A stretch of DNA of 64,000 bases from Scolanthus callimorphus. Its lineage: Eukaryota; Cnidaria; Anthozoa; Actiniaria; Edwardsiidae. The number at the start of each line of letters is the position of its first letter. The first letter of the stretch is position 1. Below are positions 1 through 11,261 of this stretch, one piece after another. The notes beneath the pieces were generated by a model. That model saw only the letters and a list, made by a program, of their open reading frames with translations, did no database searches and was not told the DNA's origin. Location of the stretch: positions 124,001 through 188,000 of the forward strand of contig JAWWUD010000105.1 in assembly GCA_033964015.1 (NCBI GenBank). Direction: 5' to 3'. A program made the position numbers and the translations under genes.

Positions 1-1225
1 AAGGTAGAGACAAACAAAGGAGAATAATTAACTAACAATAAAGAAAATAAATAAATAAATAAACAATAACAACAACAGCAACAGAGTAGTACACTATGAA
101 ATAAGAGGATATGAAATAGAGAATTCCAATTTTCAATTGTTTCATGGTCGACTGATGAGACAGATACGACAGATAAGACTATATGGAAACTAGGCTAAAA
201 TTAACAACTTCAGTACCATAAGTCATTGTCCTGTTGCCGAAGATCCAAGGCAGCAAAGAGAACACGGCTCCATCACCATCTTCTCAAGTAAAGTAGTTTT
301 GATTGCCAGCCAAATGTACAGCAGCAGGGATCAGCAGCGAGCAGTGGTTTTCTTGTGTGCCGCTCGATACAATACAGTACGTTTTTCGGCTTTCTTATTT
401 ATCTGTGAATCAGAATAATGATAATATGTTAGTCTTGACAGGCGTTTGTTTAACTCACTTTTCTTTAGCTACCTCGTGGTTCTTGTTTTGATTTCAAGAA
501 ATGCCACTGAGCGTGCAGAAACCTAATGTTTTTCTCAACACACACGGCTCAAGCAATAGTTAGCCTTATTAGAAAGTTAAAGGAATTCTGGAGATTTTCG
601 GGGTCGCATATTAACTCAAATGCATATTTTATTTTGAAGCTAAAACAAGTTCGCGTTTCAATGTCACGCCGCCGGCTTTGTTCTAGCCGCCCTTCTAGTT
701 AGGATTCAAAAGTTAAATGCTTGAACTTTTAATTCCTACCTTCATCCCGAGTAGTTTTTTCTCCCGTGTATAGAAACAACCTCGGAACTGTGAATGTCCT
801 GCCATCTCCCACTAAACACTGCTTTATCCAGGAATTTTGAACCACGAATTGCTCGACGGCCATTAAAGACGCGACTTTGTGTTGCTAATTATTTCTACAA
901 ATAAAACCGTCCCTTCATAGCTTCTGCCGTAGTGGAAATGAGGGCTTCTCCCAGTTAATTTCACTCTTCAAAAAGTCGCTGCCCAGTTATTAAAACTCGG
1001 CTTTGTGAAAGAAATGGAGAGACCAGATGAAGAATGACTTCGCAAGGAAATGCACAGCCATATTGCATTCTACTCGGAGCTAAAATCTTGGTTGGACTTC
1101 TAGATGATAGGAAGACACTCTTCTGATTTCTTCAGATACGGCTCAGACATTGTCTTGTACTCCCTGGCTTTTTGTAAACAAATTTCCATTTGCGTAGCAC
1201 AGTTCTGAAGTCGCGTACTGTCGAT
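1..1225. other. No recognisable gene
   Basis: I see no convincing coding frame, RNA gene or transposon end here. An AAAT/AAC-rich simple repeat lies near positions 38-80. The stretch ends where the first Helentron-like tandem array begins, inside a repeat unit. Confidence 0.5.
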
Positions 1226-2504
1226 TTTCAGTTGTTTTAGAGTCTTCTCTTCACGAGATATTAATTTTTCAAGCATAGATGACGTCATCGATGACGTCAT
1301 ATCACGTGACCACTTCATTTTGCTCATCTGGTGACCTAGACCACACTTCCCAAGTTTGGTTGTTCTAGAGTCTTCTCTTGACGAGATATTCATTTTTCAA
1401 GCATAGATGACGTCATCGGTGACGTCACATCACGTGACCACTTCATTTCGCTCATCTGGTGACCAAGACCACACTGCCCAAGTTTGGTTGTTTTAGAGTC
1501 TTCTCTTCACGATATATTCATTTTTCAAGCATAGATGACGTCATCGATGACGTCATATCACGTGACCACTTCATTTCGATCATATGGTGGCCTAGACCAC
1601 ACTACCCAAGTTTGGTTCTTTTAGAGTTTTCCCTTCACGAGATATTATTTTTTCAAGCATAGATGACGTCATCGATGACGTCACATCACGTGACCACTTC
1701 ATTTTGCTCATCTGGTGACCTAGACCACACTACCCAAGTTTGGTTGTTCTGGAGTCTTCTCTTGACGAGATATTCATTTTTCAAGCATAGATGACGTCAT
1801 CGATGACGTCACATCACGTGACCACTTCATTTCGCTCATCTGGTGACCAAGACCACACTACCCAAGTTTGGTTGTTTCAGAGTCTTCTCTTCACGAGATA
1901 TTCATTTTTCAAGCATAGATGACGTCATCTATGACGTCACATCACGTGACCACTTCATTTCGCTCATCTGGTGACCTAGACCACACTACCCAAGTTTGGT
2001 TGTTTTAGAGTCTTCTCTTCACGAGATATTCATTTTTTAAGCATAGATGACGTCATCGATGACGTCACATCACGTGACCGTGCTACAGCACCCCCCTTGT
2101 GGCATAGACAAAATATCCCAAGTATGGCTGTCTTAGGATGTTCCCTTGAGGAGATATAATTTTTTCTTTGCATACCACAGGGTTCCCATGTGTACACGGA
2201 CGACGGACGGACGGACGGCGGACGGACGGACGGACGGCGGACACTATAGGTTTAATACCAGAAAAATAAAGAAAAAATCATATCTCCCGAAGGGAAGCTT
2301 CTCTAGAAGCCAAACTTGGACAAACTTTCAAAGACCATCAGAGGAACTCTACACCAAAGTCACGTTCCCTCACGCCATCAATGACGTCATCAAAATGATC
2401 CAAAATGCCCGTGACGTTCAAAAATCAACTCGATGGTATACGTTTTTCCCTTAGGTATGGTGCTCCGCTTGCGCGGGCCTTCGGCCCGCGCTGGAGCTCC
2501 GCTA
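1226..2504 (+). mobile_element. Helentron-like non-autonomous element, copy 1, 5' truncated
   Basis: About seven tandem units of roughly 127 bp run from 1226 to about 2080. Each has a variant of the palindrome TGACGTCATCGATGACGTCA, then CACGTG, then a conserved stretch containing CCCAAGTTTGGTTGTT. A 3' region follows with a CGGA/CGGACGG microsatellite (about 2197-2242). The 3' terminus is GGTGCTCCGCT, a GC-rich hairpin (9-bp stem GCGCGGGCC, loop TTC) and GGAGCTCCGCTA ending near 2504. The 5' terminal stem-loop seen in other copies is missing, so the copy is truncated. There is no coding capacity. The Helentron (HINE) assignment is inferred from the asymmetric inverted repeat, terminal stem-loops and central tandem repeats. 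Confidence 0.7.
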
Positions 2505-2569
2505 TAATTAAAACATATAATTAACTAAGGCTCCAGAGAAAGTCCTTGATAGCGAATTTTTTTTCTTTT

Positions 2570-2826
2570 CACCAAAGATTGGTTGCCTGAGGGTTAATCT
2601 CTTTCCAAGATATAAACATTTTCTCGTTTGATGACGTCATCGATTACGTCACACCACCTGACCAAGCAGATGAGCCCCCTTGCCACTTAGACAACTTCAC
2701 CCAAGTTTGGTTGTCTGAGGTTCATCCCTTCCCAAGATATATGCTTTTTATCGTTTGGTGACGTCATTCCACGTGACCAGGCTGTTGCACCCCCCTTGCA
2801 ATTCAGACAACTTGACCCAAGTTTGC
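2570..2826 (+). mobile_element. Helentron-like fragment, subfamily II, internal units only
   Basis: Two diverged internal units contain CCAAGTTTGGTTGTCTGAGG, a GTTCATCCCTTCCCAAGATATA segment, TGACGTCAT and CACGTGACC. They match the subfamily at 6.7-7.3 and 10.35-13.3 kb better than copy 1. Neither terminus is present. The match stops at about 2825, within the usual CCAAGTTTGGTTG segment. Confidence 0.65.
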
Positions 2827-2829
2827 CTG

Positions 2830-4780
2830 CCATACAATTCCCTACAGTCCTGCTGCTGGCCTTGCCGGACACTGAGGTCCAGCGGGGAGTTGCAAATTGC
2901 CACCCAAAGTATTGAAGACCCTTTTCAACACTCTAGTACCCGCGTATTGTCACATTATTGTGCATATTTTATTATTGTAATCTAAAATCACTTTCCCGGA
3001 CTTTCCTCACCTTGTGGTCGACGAAATGCGCATCCACTCGGTTTGCCTTGGCGATAACGTGTTCTGCAGACACTGATACATCCCAAAATGCCTGCGCATT
3101 AGGAGCGTACCAATAGGGCAGCGAGTCTACTAACTAGAGATCGCTTAGCATCTCGAATAACAGAACATTGAGTGCAGTGTTATGTCGATGCATGTATTTG
3201 GACTGCACCAAAGCAGCACACCCTGCTAGCAGATGTGGCAAAATCTCTTTGGACTTCCCGCACAGCTTGTAAGTGCTCCTGTTCTTGTCTTGTGTGTGCG
3301 CGCTACGATCTCCGTCTTCCAGGTAGTAATAAGATGTCGAACAGCTCTACCTTCGTGACTTCCGACAACCAGCTATGGTCCACAGATTCAGCTTCACATC
3401 TACTCGCGATGCTCAAGTTTCGTTTGCCACGATGGCAGCCCAAGGTCACCATTCTGTTGATCATCAAGTTGTCCGATATTCTACTGCAGCCCTCTTTGGC
3501 GCCCACTTACTCTCCCTCTGTTAGGTCATATTCACTAAGTCTCTCGATTGGACAGTGTAAACAGAATGTAAACTACTTTTATGAAATAACTGCGATAGTA
3601 CGCGCGCTCTGATTGGTCGAAAACCAATTACCATAACGCTATGGTAATGTTATAGTACATGACTTTGACCGCAAGTGCGTTTCCACTCGCCAAACTATGA
3701 CAAAACTTCAACAGTTTCTATCATTTCTCCATCTAAACCTTCAAGTAATAGCATCTTTAAAACGATGGAACCTCCAGAAAACTATAGAAAAGTAAGGAAA
3801 TAGCGAGATGGCCAGATTCTTTTTGATTTAGCAAGTGAAAACGATCAAATCAAACGTGCGAACGGCAATTCGGCGGAAAACGGCAAGGTAAGTTATAGTT
3901 TTGTCACTCCTAAATTAGGAATTTACGCAGTTTATGATAGTTATACAAGAAGGATTGCATACTAAATAGAGGGCATTAGCTTCTTTATGTCTAAACAACC
4001 TTTTGAGTTCGTTTGTGCTACGAAAACAGACAAAAACAACGGCTCGCATAAACTTTTCTGTAGTGCCACTTTTCACCGATTTCGCATGTAAATACATTCA
4101 TGTTCAAGGCATTTTTCCTTTGAAGACAAATCACTGAATGAAATCTCTTTCGTTATAAGCTAAACAAGAGGAGCTCGTGTTCCCACAGCCTTTGTTGTTC
4201 TCCAAACCTTTCACGCGTGCTACCATCTGGCTATGGTACATGGAAAAATGTATTCTATTTCTTAAATAGAAGTTATTTAGGCACGTAATTGGTCGCTGAT
4301 TTTCACTTGCAAACTCCCCCGGTTTTGGAATCAGCCGTGTTTTCCCTCCGAGAACCTTGGTAAACACTGTCGTGTAGCGCATACGCACAAGTCGGTCACA
4401 ACCAGGCCCACTCCAATGTCTTTTCTTGAGAAGAACGTTTTCCGCTTGGGATTGCTCTGGATCACTTTCCTCTAACTGGACGCATCGGATCCGCTTAATG
4501 TCTCTGCACCCTATAACGGCTTTTTTGTATTCTGTGCAGTTTGCACGTCATTCCTAAATGGAGGAATGGTCACCATGAATAATTTAACGATATTTTTGAT
4601 AATATTACTTCAAATTGACCTAAAAACATTGAAAATATCTGAACTATCAAGACTACTAGTCAGGATAAGGGTTAATACATCGTTTTAGTATATTTTTATA
4701 GTATATGCCTCGTTCTATTAAAGATTAATACTATTAAGGTACGTAATCAATAAAACGAGCTGTCCGAACCAGCGAATTCA
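2830..4780. other. Unrecognised intergenic or intronic DNA
   Basis: No gene recognised. A 146-codon frame at 3172-3612 has no family resemblance and is interrupted on all sides. The motif GCGCGCTCTGATTGGTCG near 3602-3620 is like the subterminal sequence of several MITEs in this window, but no inverted partner was found. Confidence 0.4.
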
Positions 4781-4782
4781 CT

Positions 4783-4850
4783 CATAGCGTAGTGGTTAGG
4801 GTTTGGGTATAGTAACTGAAAAGTTACAGGTTCGAACCCTGATGATTTTC
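4783..4850 (+). repeat. tRNA-like sequence (SINE head or pseudo-tRNA)
   Basis: An A-box-like TAGCGTAGTGGTTAGG is followed about 40 bp later by a canonical B-box, GGTTCGAACCC. The T arm (CAGG TTCGAAC CCTG) folds well. The acceptor stem pairs poorly, so a functional tRNA is unlikely. A tRNA-derived SINE or a decayed tRNA copy is the better reading. Confidence 0.45.
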
Positions 4851-4854
4851 ATAA

Positions 4855-5370
4855 TTCTTTTTTTCATTTCTGTAGGTGAGCGCTTGTTTAGAAAAAAATT
4901 CTAAGTGCCAGTGAGCATTCCTCGATTTAGGCGTGTGTAGTTTGCAGGGGAACCTCATCTTCCGGCGTTTTTGCTCAACTGTCTGCCCACACCAAGCAAT
5001 CCATCGCATGATTCTTGAGGTACACCCGGACGCCATGCACGGTTGTGTTGTCCAGCCTGTAAAATGGAAATAAAGCAAATGACCAATTTGATTTTGTCGA
5101 TTAGAGTTTTCGCACACTGCACTTGTCAAATTTTCCTTCTTGTATTGGTCCAGAGGTTCTGTTTGGACATTTGAACTTTGCCTGTACTTCATTTCCTTAC
5201 CGTTTTAAGAAGAATGCACGTAGTCGCACTGCCATGACGTCATTGTGGTCTTCTCTGAAGTCAATCGGCTTTGCAGATCTATTTTGCGGTCGTATGCCAA
5301 TAGTCCACCCTGGGTCAGCATCTGTTCAGAAAGATAGGACATTTTAGTTATGTACATTTTAGTTTTAGTT
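4855..5370. other. Unrecognised sequence
   Basis: Short overlapping frames occur on both strands (for example 4824-5192 on - and 5123-5347 on +). None shows a known motif or a convincing pair of splice sites. Nothing else was noticed. Confidence 0.35.
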
Positions 5371-5746
5371 ATTTCATTAGCACTTTAGCTTTCACACAAC
5401 CATTCTGTTGACTTAGTGCTACGCGGCCACAGGCTTGCCTGAACATATACATATATTCACTTCATTACCGCGAACATAACATCTAATTTACCCCGACCTG
5501 CTCCCAGTCTGACCTGGATAGCTCAGCTGGTAGAGCATCGGATGTACAATTCCGGAGGTCGTGGGTTCGAATCCCTCTCGGGGTCAGAGTTTGTTTCTCT
5601 TTCTCCGCTTACTAGGGCTAACGCTCAGAAGCACACATGGAATGATATTTCATTAGCACTTTAGCTTTCACACAAGGTTAATTCCTTATCTCCATTCTGT
5701 TGACTTAGTGCTACGCGGCCACAGGCTTGCCTGAACATATACATAT
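5371..5746. repeat. Direct repeat pair flanking a tRNA-derived SINE
   Basis: The sequence from 5371 to about 5454 (starting ATTTCATTAGCACTTTAGC and ending ACATATACATAT) recurs at 5647-5746. The copies differ mainly by a 16-bp stretch that is present only in the second. A tRNA-like module lies between them. The arrangement fits a tandemly duplicated SINE tail or an unequal duplication that includes the SINE. Confidence 0.65.
5512..5586 (+). repeat. tRNA-derived SINE head (tRNA-Lys-like)
   Basis: The sequence has tRNA layout. There is an acceptor start GACCTGG, a D arm AGCTCAGCTGGTAGAGC (A-box), an anticodon-like stem TCGGA/TCCGG, a B-box GGGTTCGAATCCC and an acceptor end GGGGTC. The anticodon loop has eight bases and lacks a clean U33-anticodon arrangement, and the T stem has a mismatch. 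I therefore read it as a SINE head or tRNA pseudogene, not a working tRNA. The best overall resemblance is to the tRNA-Lys backbone. Confidence 0.6.
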
Positions 5747-5749
5747 GCT

Positions 5750-6320
5750 AAAATGTTAGTTTGATAATTTCGAAAGGCGTTGTATGTGTTATGTTAAGTA
5801 CACACTTTTGCCTTCTAATCGTCAGGGTCTAACTTTCTCGAGTACGCTTTATCCAGGAAGATTATTTGAGTGTCGTTGTCTATCATGCTTTTGTTGTAAA
5901 AGCACGCTGCTTTGAAATCATGGCGATGTACCTTAAAAACAGTTAAGAACAATTGTTGAGATGCGGCCAACCTTACCTAGCCTACGTGTTATATTATGAA
6001 GACTTACCTCCTTGGTATGATGGCTGTGAGTGGTGTAAACGGCGAAGTCTTTCCATTCTTTGGCTCGCCGGTCAACACCATGACCTTCTCGTTGTGTTGT
6101 TTGCCGCCAGGAGTCTCTAGAAGTACTCACAGCAGTAACGTAATTCAAAGTCTTCAAAGCTGTTCTCCAAGATTTCTTAGAAGGAACCAGGTTCGAGGTT
6201 TAGGGTATGCTCATACGCGATATAAGCTCTTGGTGTGACATCTCTCGCTTCTCCGATGGCATTTTGTACGAACTTTCTCTCCTTTATAGAGAAGCACCAA
6301 CCTTCGTAAACTTCTATTAG
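5750..6320. other. Unrecognised sequence
   Basis: No gene or repeat end recognised. The open frames at 5996-6238 (+) and 5933-6157 (-) overlap each other and carry no motif that I know. Confidence 0.35.
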
Positions 6321-6321
6321 G

Positions 6322-6524
6322 TTTTAGTATAATTACTCAAGCGATTCCGCGCGCTGATTGGTCGAGACACAGAATATTTTGCTATATTCACCGATAGGTG
6401 AATGTAACATTGAAAGCGTTGGGGATCGCGCGCGCACTTTATTACGAGAAACTAAAAAATACCCCTAAATCCGATGTTTTTTTTTGTCAAAAAGTTTAGC
6501 ATCGCTTGAGTAATTATACTAAAA
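6322..6524. mobile_element. MITE with 24-bp terminal inverted repeats
   Basis: The left end TTTTAGTATAATTACTCAAG is repeated inverted at 6501-6524. The interior carries GCGCGCTGATTGGTCG and is otherwise non-coding. The element is about 203 bp. It abuts, or overlaps by two bases, the hairpin element at 6523-6606. Confidence 0.7.
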
Positions 6525-6606
6525 CAATTAGTCGCCTCAGGCTCCGTAAATATCGGCGATTAGTCATAGTCGCCGATATTTACGTCGCCTTGGGCGACTA
6601 ATTGTT
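6523..6606. repeat. 84-bp nested hairpin (mini-MITE)
   Basis: An outer inverted repeat AACAATTAGTCGCC encloses an inner perfect 15-bp inverted repeat CGTAAATATCGGCGA around a 10-base loop. The whole 84 bp can fold into one long hairpin. It sits directly against the 3' end of the preceding MITE. Confidence 0.7.
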
Positions 6607-6694
6607 AAGTAGCCGATGACAAGTGGAGTAAGTATTTTGGTGCTTTATTATAGGCTCTTTAAACTTTGGATTGCCCCAAGAGGATATTATTTGA

Positions 6695-7834
6695 GTATAG
6701 ATTTAGCCACTGGCTAAAAGCGGAGCTCCCAGTTACATATTTTTGTGTTAATGAGACAAAAAGGCAGCAATTGTACATAGCCGGTCACCATCATACCACA
6801 TGACCAAACACTACTATCCTCTTGCCACTTAGATAGTTTCACCAAAGTTTGGTTCTCTGAGTTTCATCCCTTCCCAAGATATACCTTTTGTCGTTTGATG
6901 ACGTCATCGATGACGTCATACCACGTTACTACGCCATCGCACCCCCTTACCACCTAAACAACTTCACCCAAATTTGGTTCTAAGATTCATCCCTTCCAAA
7001 GATATATACTTTTTCTCATTTGATGACGTCATCGATAACGTCATACCACGTGACCACGCAGTGGCACCCCCTTTGCCACTTAGACAACGTTACCCAAGAT
7101 TGGTTGTCTGAGGTCCATCCCTTCCAAAGACAAACCTTTTCTCATTTGATGACGTCATACCACGTGACCACGCATATGCACCCCCCTGGCCACTTAGATA
7201 TTTTTACCCAAGTTTGGTTGTCTGAGGTTCATCCCTTCCTAAGATATATACCCCTTCTCGTTTGCTGACCTTTGGGTTGCCTGTGTTGCGCCGGACGAAC
7301 GGACGGACGGACGCACAAACCGGAAGTCCATTGCCGAGCCTTATATCGAGAGGGACCGGGTTCGAGTCCCCTAATATTACGGAAGTCAAAACAAAACCCA
7401 CCTTGTAAGAAAGAGCACATCAACCTGTGGAAAATCCGAAAATTTGATTTAATTGAGTCAATACTGACAAAGATATAGCAATTCAAAAACTCCAAAATGT
7501 AATAAGAAACGTACTTGTGCGGACATTTCTGTCGATTTTGTCCGGACGCCATACGTTTCTAATTAAATTTTTGAGTTTTGAAATTGTTGTATCTTGATCA
7601 GTATTGACTCGATTAACACGAAATTTTCGGATTTTACACAAATCGATGTGCTCTTTCTTACTAAGTGGGTCTTGTTATTACTATCGTAATATTAAGGGAT
7701 TCGTACGCAGTCCCTCACGATATGAAACTCGGCAAAGACAGAATCGGGTGATGCATATACACTGTTGTTTTGTTCCTTCTCCTCCTGCATGTAGCTATGG
7801 GGCTCCGCTACTCGGGCGCAAGCTCCGCTATAAC
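6695..7834 (+). mobile_element. Helentron-like element with both ends
   Basis: The 5' end is TATAGATTTAGCCACTGGCT, which forms the stem-loop TTTAGCC-ACT-GGCTAAA, followed by AGCGGAGCTCC. Internal units carry CRE palindromes near 6898, 7022 and 7147. A CGGACGGACGG microsatellite lies near 7296-7312. The 3' end near 7800-7834 is the variant GGGGCTCCGCTACTCGGGCGCAAGCTCCGCTA. It carries the same asymmetric inverted-repeat logic as copy 1 but a different hairpin. A separate palindromic element (7331-7735) is inserted before the 3' tail. Confidence 0.65.
7331..7735. mobile_element. Long palindromic MITE inside the Helentron-like copy
   Basis: The left arm starts TTGCCGAGCCTTATATCGAG. It reappears inverted, with substitutions, ending CTCGGCAA at 7735. 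Inner segments (AAGAAAGAGCACATC... and the inverted ...GATGTGCTCTTTCTTA) also pair, so nearly the full 405 bp is one imperfect inverted repeat. No coding frame. Confidence 0.65.
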
Positions 7835-7844
7835 TATGCTGAAG

Positions 7845-10035
7845 AAACCAAATTAGGACGCCAGACACTTAAAGAATTGGAGGCCAATAAGCTTAATTAA
7901 TGTGGACGTGAAAATATGCAGCAAGGCTTTAAGCAACAGAACCGTTAATATACTACCATGCATCGATTGTTCATACGGATCAGTCCGAGTTTGGAAAGGG
8001 CCGGAACATAGAAGAACCAATCAGATTACTTGAGGATTTGATGTTTTATACACGGAATAAAGGAATGAAATCAATATTATTTGCCGCCGATTTTGAAAAG
8101 GCATTTGACAGTATAGAACATAATTTTATTTTCGCTACATTGAACAAGTTCGGTTTCGGTAGGGGCTTTATTAATTGGATCCGTGTTGTGTTAAAGGATA
8201 CATGTAGCTGTGTGATAAACAATGGTGTAGCAAGGCGGGACACAAAACAGGGAGATCCTATCAGCCCGTATCTGTTCATACTAGTAATTGAAATCATGGC
8301 AACTCTTATTCGTTCAAAATAAGATATAAAGGCATCGACCTTGATGGTCAACGGAAAAAAATTGTTTTATTTGCTGTTGATACGACCTTTGTTCTAAGGG
8401 ATTTTTGGACGATCTAGATGGTGTCCTACAAACACTTATCATTCTATAAATTCTCATCATTAAAAATCAATTCGAGTAAATCGGAAGCTGCATGGATGTA
8501 CGGCGGGACACAAAACAGGGAGATCCTATCAGCCCGTATCTGTTCATACTAGTAATTGAAATCATGGCAACTCTAATTCGTTCAAAATAAGATATAAAAG
8601 GCATCGACCGTGATGGTCAACGGAAAAAAATTGTTTTATTTGCTGTTGATACGACCTTTGTTCTAAGGGATTTTTGGACGATCTAGATGGTGTGCTACAA
8701 ACACTTATCATTCTATAAATTCTCATCATTAAAAATCAATTCGAGTAAATCGGAAGCTGCATGGATGTACGGCTTAAGAATTCAAATAGGAGAGAGTTTA
8801 AAGTGGATTGATCTGGATAAGGAGGGATTACGTATTTTAGGAATTAGCTTTTCTTATAATCAGGAGTATTATCGTAAAAACAATTTTAATAAAAATATAG
8901 AGAACCTTAAAACACGTAATTTGACACCGTTCGGGAAAGTCCAGATCGCAAAATCGCTCGCCGTGTCGAAAGAGTAGTATGTTAGCACCAAATTATATGT
9001 TCCAGAATGGTTTGTTAAAATTGTGCAAAGCGAGCTTAATTCCTTTATCTGGAACGGTCGGAAACCCAAAATAAAAAATAATACACTTTTTGCTGAATAT
9101 GATAAGGGCGGACTGAAGGCACTGGACTTTGAGTCACAAATCAAATCCCACATGACCGTGTGGGCCATGAAACTGATAAACAAAGAAGATAGGGACTGGA
9201 AAATTATCCCGAATATTTATCTAAAAGAAATAGGTTGTTTGAAGTGTATAGGCATAAATTTCGACAAGTCTCTGATCCCGAAATCTACACCAGATTTTTA
9301 CGGTGCGTTTTAAACGTTTTGGCAGACATAAGTAAGAAAGAAATCGATAATACAATAGATGTTTTAGAACAGCCTTTATGGGATTATCAACTTAAAAGGG
9401 TTAATGTCTACGCAATATTTCAAGCACTTTATCTCTATCGGGTTGTTAAAAGTGAAGGATTTATGTCAAGGAAATCGCCTTATGTGCTGGGAGGAGGCCT
9501 TCGCAGGGAGGGCGAATTTCTACAGTGGAGCAATGTTACTCACTCGTTACCAAACCACTTGGCGAATATACAACATCCTAAAGAATGTCGTGAGTCACTA
9601 ACCCTTAGCGACTCTACCTATTATACCGATAATATTAAATGCTAACATGTGTATAGATATCTGATAAATAAAAAATGTAAAGTACCAACAGCACAGGAAC
9701 AATTGGAGCGTCGAATTGGTAGTCAGATATTATGGAGTAAAGTCTACTCTAGAATTCATCAGACCTCTAAAACTCATACTTAAGATATTTTCAATACCAG
9801 ATAATAAATAACATTATATATTAAAATAAGGATGTATTCAGATTTAAACTAGTAGAGTCGCCAAGGTGCATATATTGTAGAAGTTACAATGAGACAATTG
9901 ACCATCTATTTGTTCATTGTTTTGAATCTAGAAACTTTTACGTCCAAATTAAAAATTGGGCGAGTAAGGCTGGCTTAATAATGCCCCAACTAGTACCGAT
10001 TCATAAACTACAACGGCAGCACGCCAACTCACGGG
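7845..10035 (+). pseudogene. LINE reverse transcriptase remnant (L1/Tx1-like)
   Basis: The remnant encodes the middle and C-terminal parts of a non-LTR retrotransposon ORF2. The RT entry motif NWRPISLINVDVKI is near 7880-7921. GKGRNIEEPI follows, then motif A, FADFEKAFDSIEH-like (actual AADFEKAFDSIEH, near 8080-8120), then motif B, GDPISPYLFIL (about 8250-8285). The catalytic FADD-type box reads FAVDTT, so its first Asp is lost. Later pieces include SLKINSSKSE, LTPFGKVQIAKSL and SFIWNGRKPK. At the C-terminus (about 9850-9925) is a zinc-knuckle-like CIYCRSYNETIDHLFVHC. Several frameshifts, stops and a 268-bp tandem duplication break the frame. The 5' end joins a Helentron-like 3' terminus. Confidence 0.85.
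8236..8773 (+). repeat. 268-bp tandem duplication inside the LINE
   Basis: Positions 8236-8503 are repeated immediately at 8504-8773 with only a few substitutions and a one-base indel. The junction shares CGG with the copy borders. Both copies contain RT motif B and the same FAVDTT lesion, so the mutation predates the duplication. Confidence 0.85.
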
Positions 10036-10040
10036 AACAA

Positions 10041-10350
10041 GAAACATGATCATATAACACCGGTGCTAAAAGAGCTTCACTGGCTACTCTTGACTTTCAA
10101 ATCATTGAATAATTTAGCCCCATCCTACATGGTGGACCTACTACGTCCTTATAAGCCTGCAAGGAATCTGCGCTCAATGAATAAGAGACTTCTGATACCA
10201 GCCCTCATACAACCTGAAATCATATGGCTCTAAATCCTTTTCTTATGTGGCACCTAAACTATCGAACGCGCTACCTCTTCAAATAAGAACTTGCGAATGC
10301 TACAGTACTTTTAAATATCTGGTTAGTAAAACGCTTCTTTTTAGGAAAAC
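10041..10350 (+). pseudogene. CR1/L2-like LINE C-terminal fragment
   Basis: The + strand encodes, with frameshifts, HDHITPVLKELHWL, then FKSLNNLAPSYMVDLLRPYK, then ARNLRSMNKRLLIP, and ends near PLQIRTCECYSTFK. This order is characteristic of the extreme C-terminus of CR1/jockey-type retrotransposon polyproteins. The remnant is cut at its 3' side by the Helentron-like element starting at 10353. The LINE's 3' untranslated region may resume at 11262. Confidence 0.75.
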
Positions 10351-10352
10351 AT

Positions 10353-11261
10353 AATATATAGATTTAGCCGCTGGCTAAAAGCGGAGCTCCCAGGTACTTT
10401 TTTTCTGTGTTAATGAGAGAAAAAAGTTGCCATGCATTGTACATTAAGTAGCCTGTCACCGCCATACCACGTGACTATAGCTTGCATCCCCTTGCCACTA
10501 AGAAAACTTCACCTAAGATTGTCTGAGGTTCATCCCTTCCCGAGATATATTCTTTTTCTCCTATAATGACGTCATCGATGACGTCATACCACGTGACCAG
10601 GCAGTTTCACCCCGCTTGACACCTAGACAACTTCGCCCAAGTTTGGTTGTCAGAGGTTTCCCTTCCCGAGATATATTATTTTTCTCCTATGATGACGTCA
10701 TACCTCGTGACCAGGCAGTTTCACCCCCCTTGCCACCTAGACAACTTCACGCCAAGTTTGGTTATCTGAGGTTCATCCCTTCCCGAGATATATTCTTTTT
10801 CTCCTATTATGACGTCATCGATGACGTCATATCACGTGACCAGGCAGTTTCACCCCGCCTGACACCTAGACAACTTCATCCAAGTTTGGTTATCTGAGGT
10901 TCATCCCTTCCCGAGATATATTCTTTTTCTCATATGATGACGTCATCGATGACGTCATACCACGTGACCAAGCAGTTTCATCCCCCTTGCCACCTAGACA
11001 ACTTCACCCAAGTTTGGTTGTCTGAGGTTCATTCTCTCCTGAGATATGAGTAATAAACGGAGAAGAGTCTTGGTTTGCCTGTGGTGGGGCACGCAGACAG
11101 ACACGCGCGGACGCGCCAGCGATACTATAGTGGGAATACCGCTGAACCATGAAAAATGAACTCGATCGTATACCTGAGTTCTACTTTGAGCTATTGAGTT
11201 CTTCCTGCGATACCTATGGTGCTCCGCTCTGCGGCATTCGGCCGCTAAGGAGCTCCGCTAT
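10353..11261 (+). mobile_element. Helentron-like element, full-length subfamily II copy
   Basis: The 5' end is ATATATAGATTTAGCCGCTG and the 11-bp AGCGGAGCTCC follows. Four or more internal units carry CRE pairs near 10567, 10693, 10810 and 10938, each followed by CACGTGACC or a close variant. The 3' end is GGTGCTCCGCT, the hairpin GCGGC-ATTC-GGCCGC and GGAGCTCCGCTA ending at about 11261. No coding frame. It appears to have inserted into the 3' part of a LINE. Confidence 0.75.

Noticed and set aside
1100..1662. Open frames in both directions near the first array
   Set aside because: They are translations of the Helentron-like tandem units.
1226..2080. CRISPR-like array
   Set aside because: Units of about 127 bp are contiguous tandem repeats without unique spacers, and the genome is eukaryotic.
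5512..5586. Functional tRNA gene
   Set aside because: The eight-base anticodon loop, a T-stem mismatch and flanking repeats point to a SINE.
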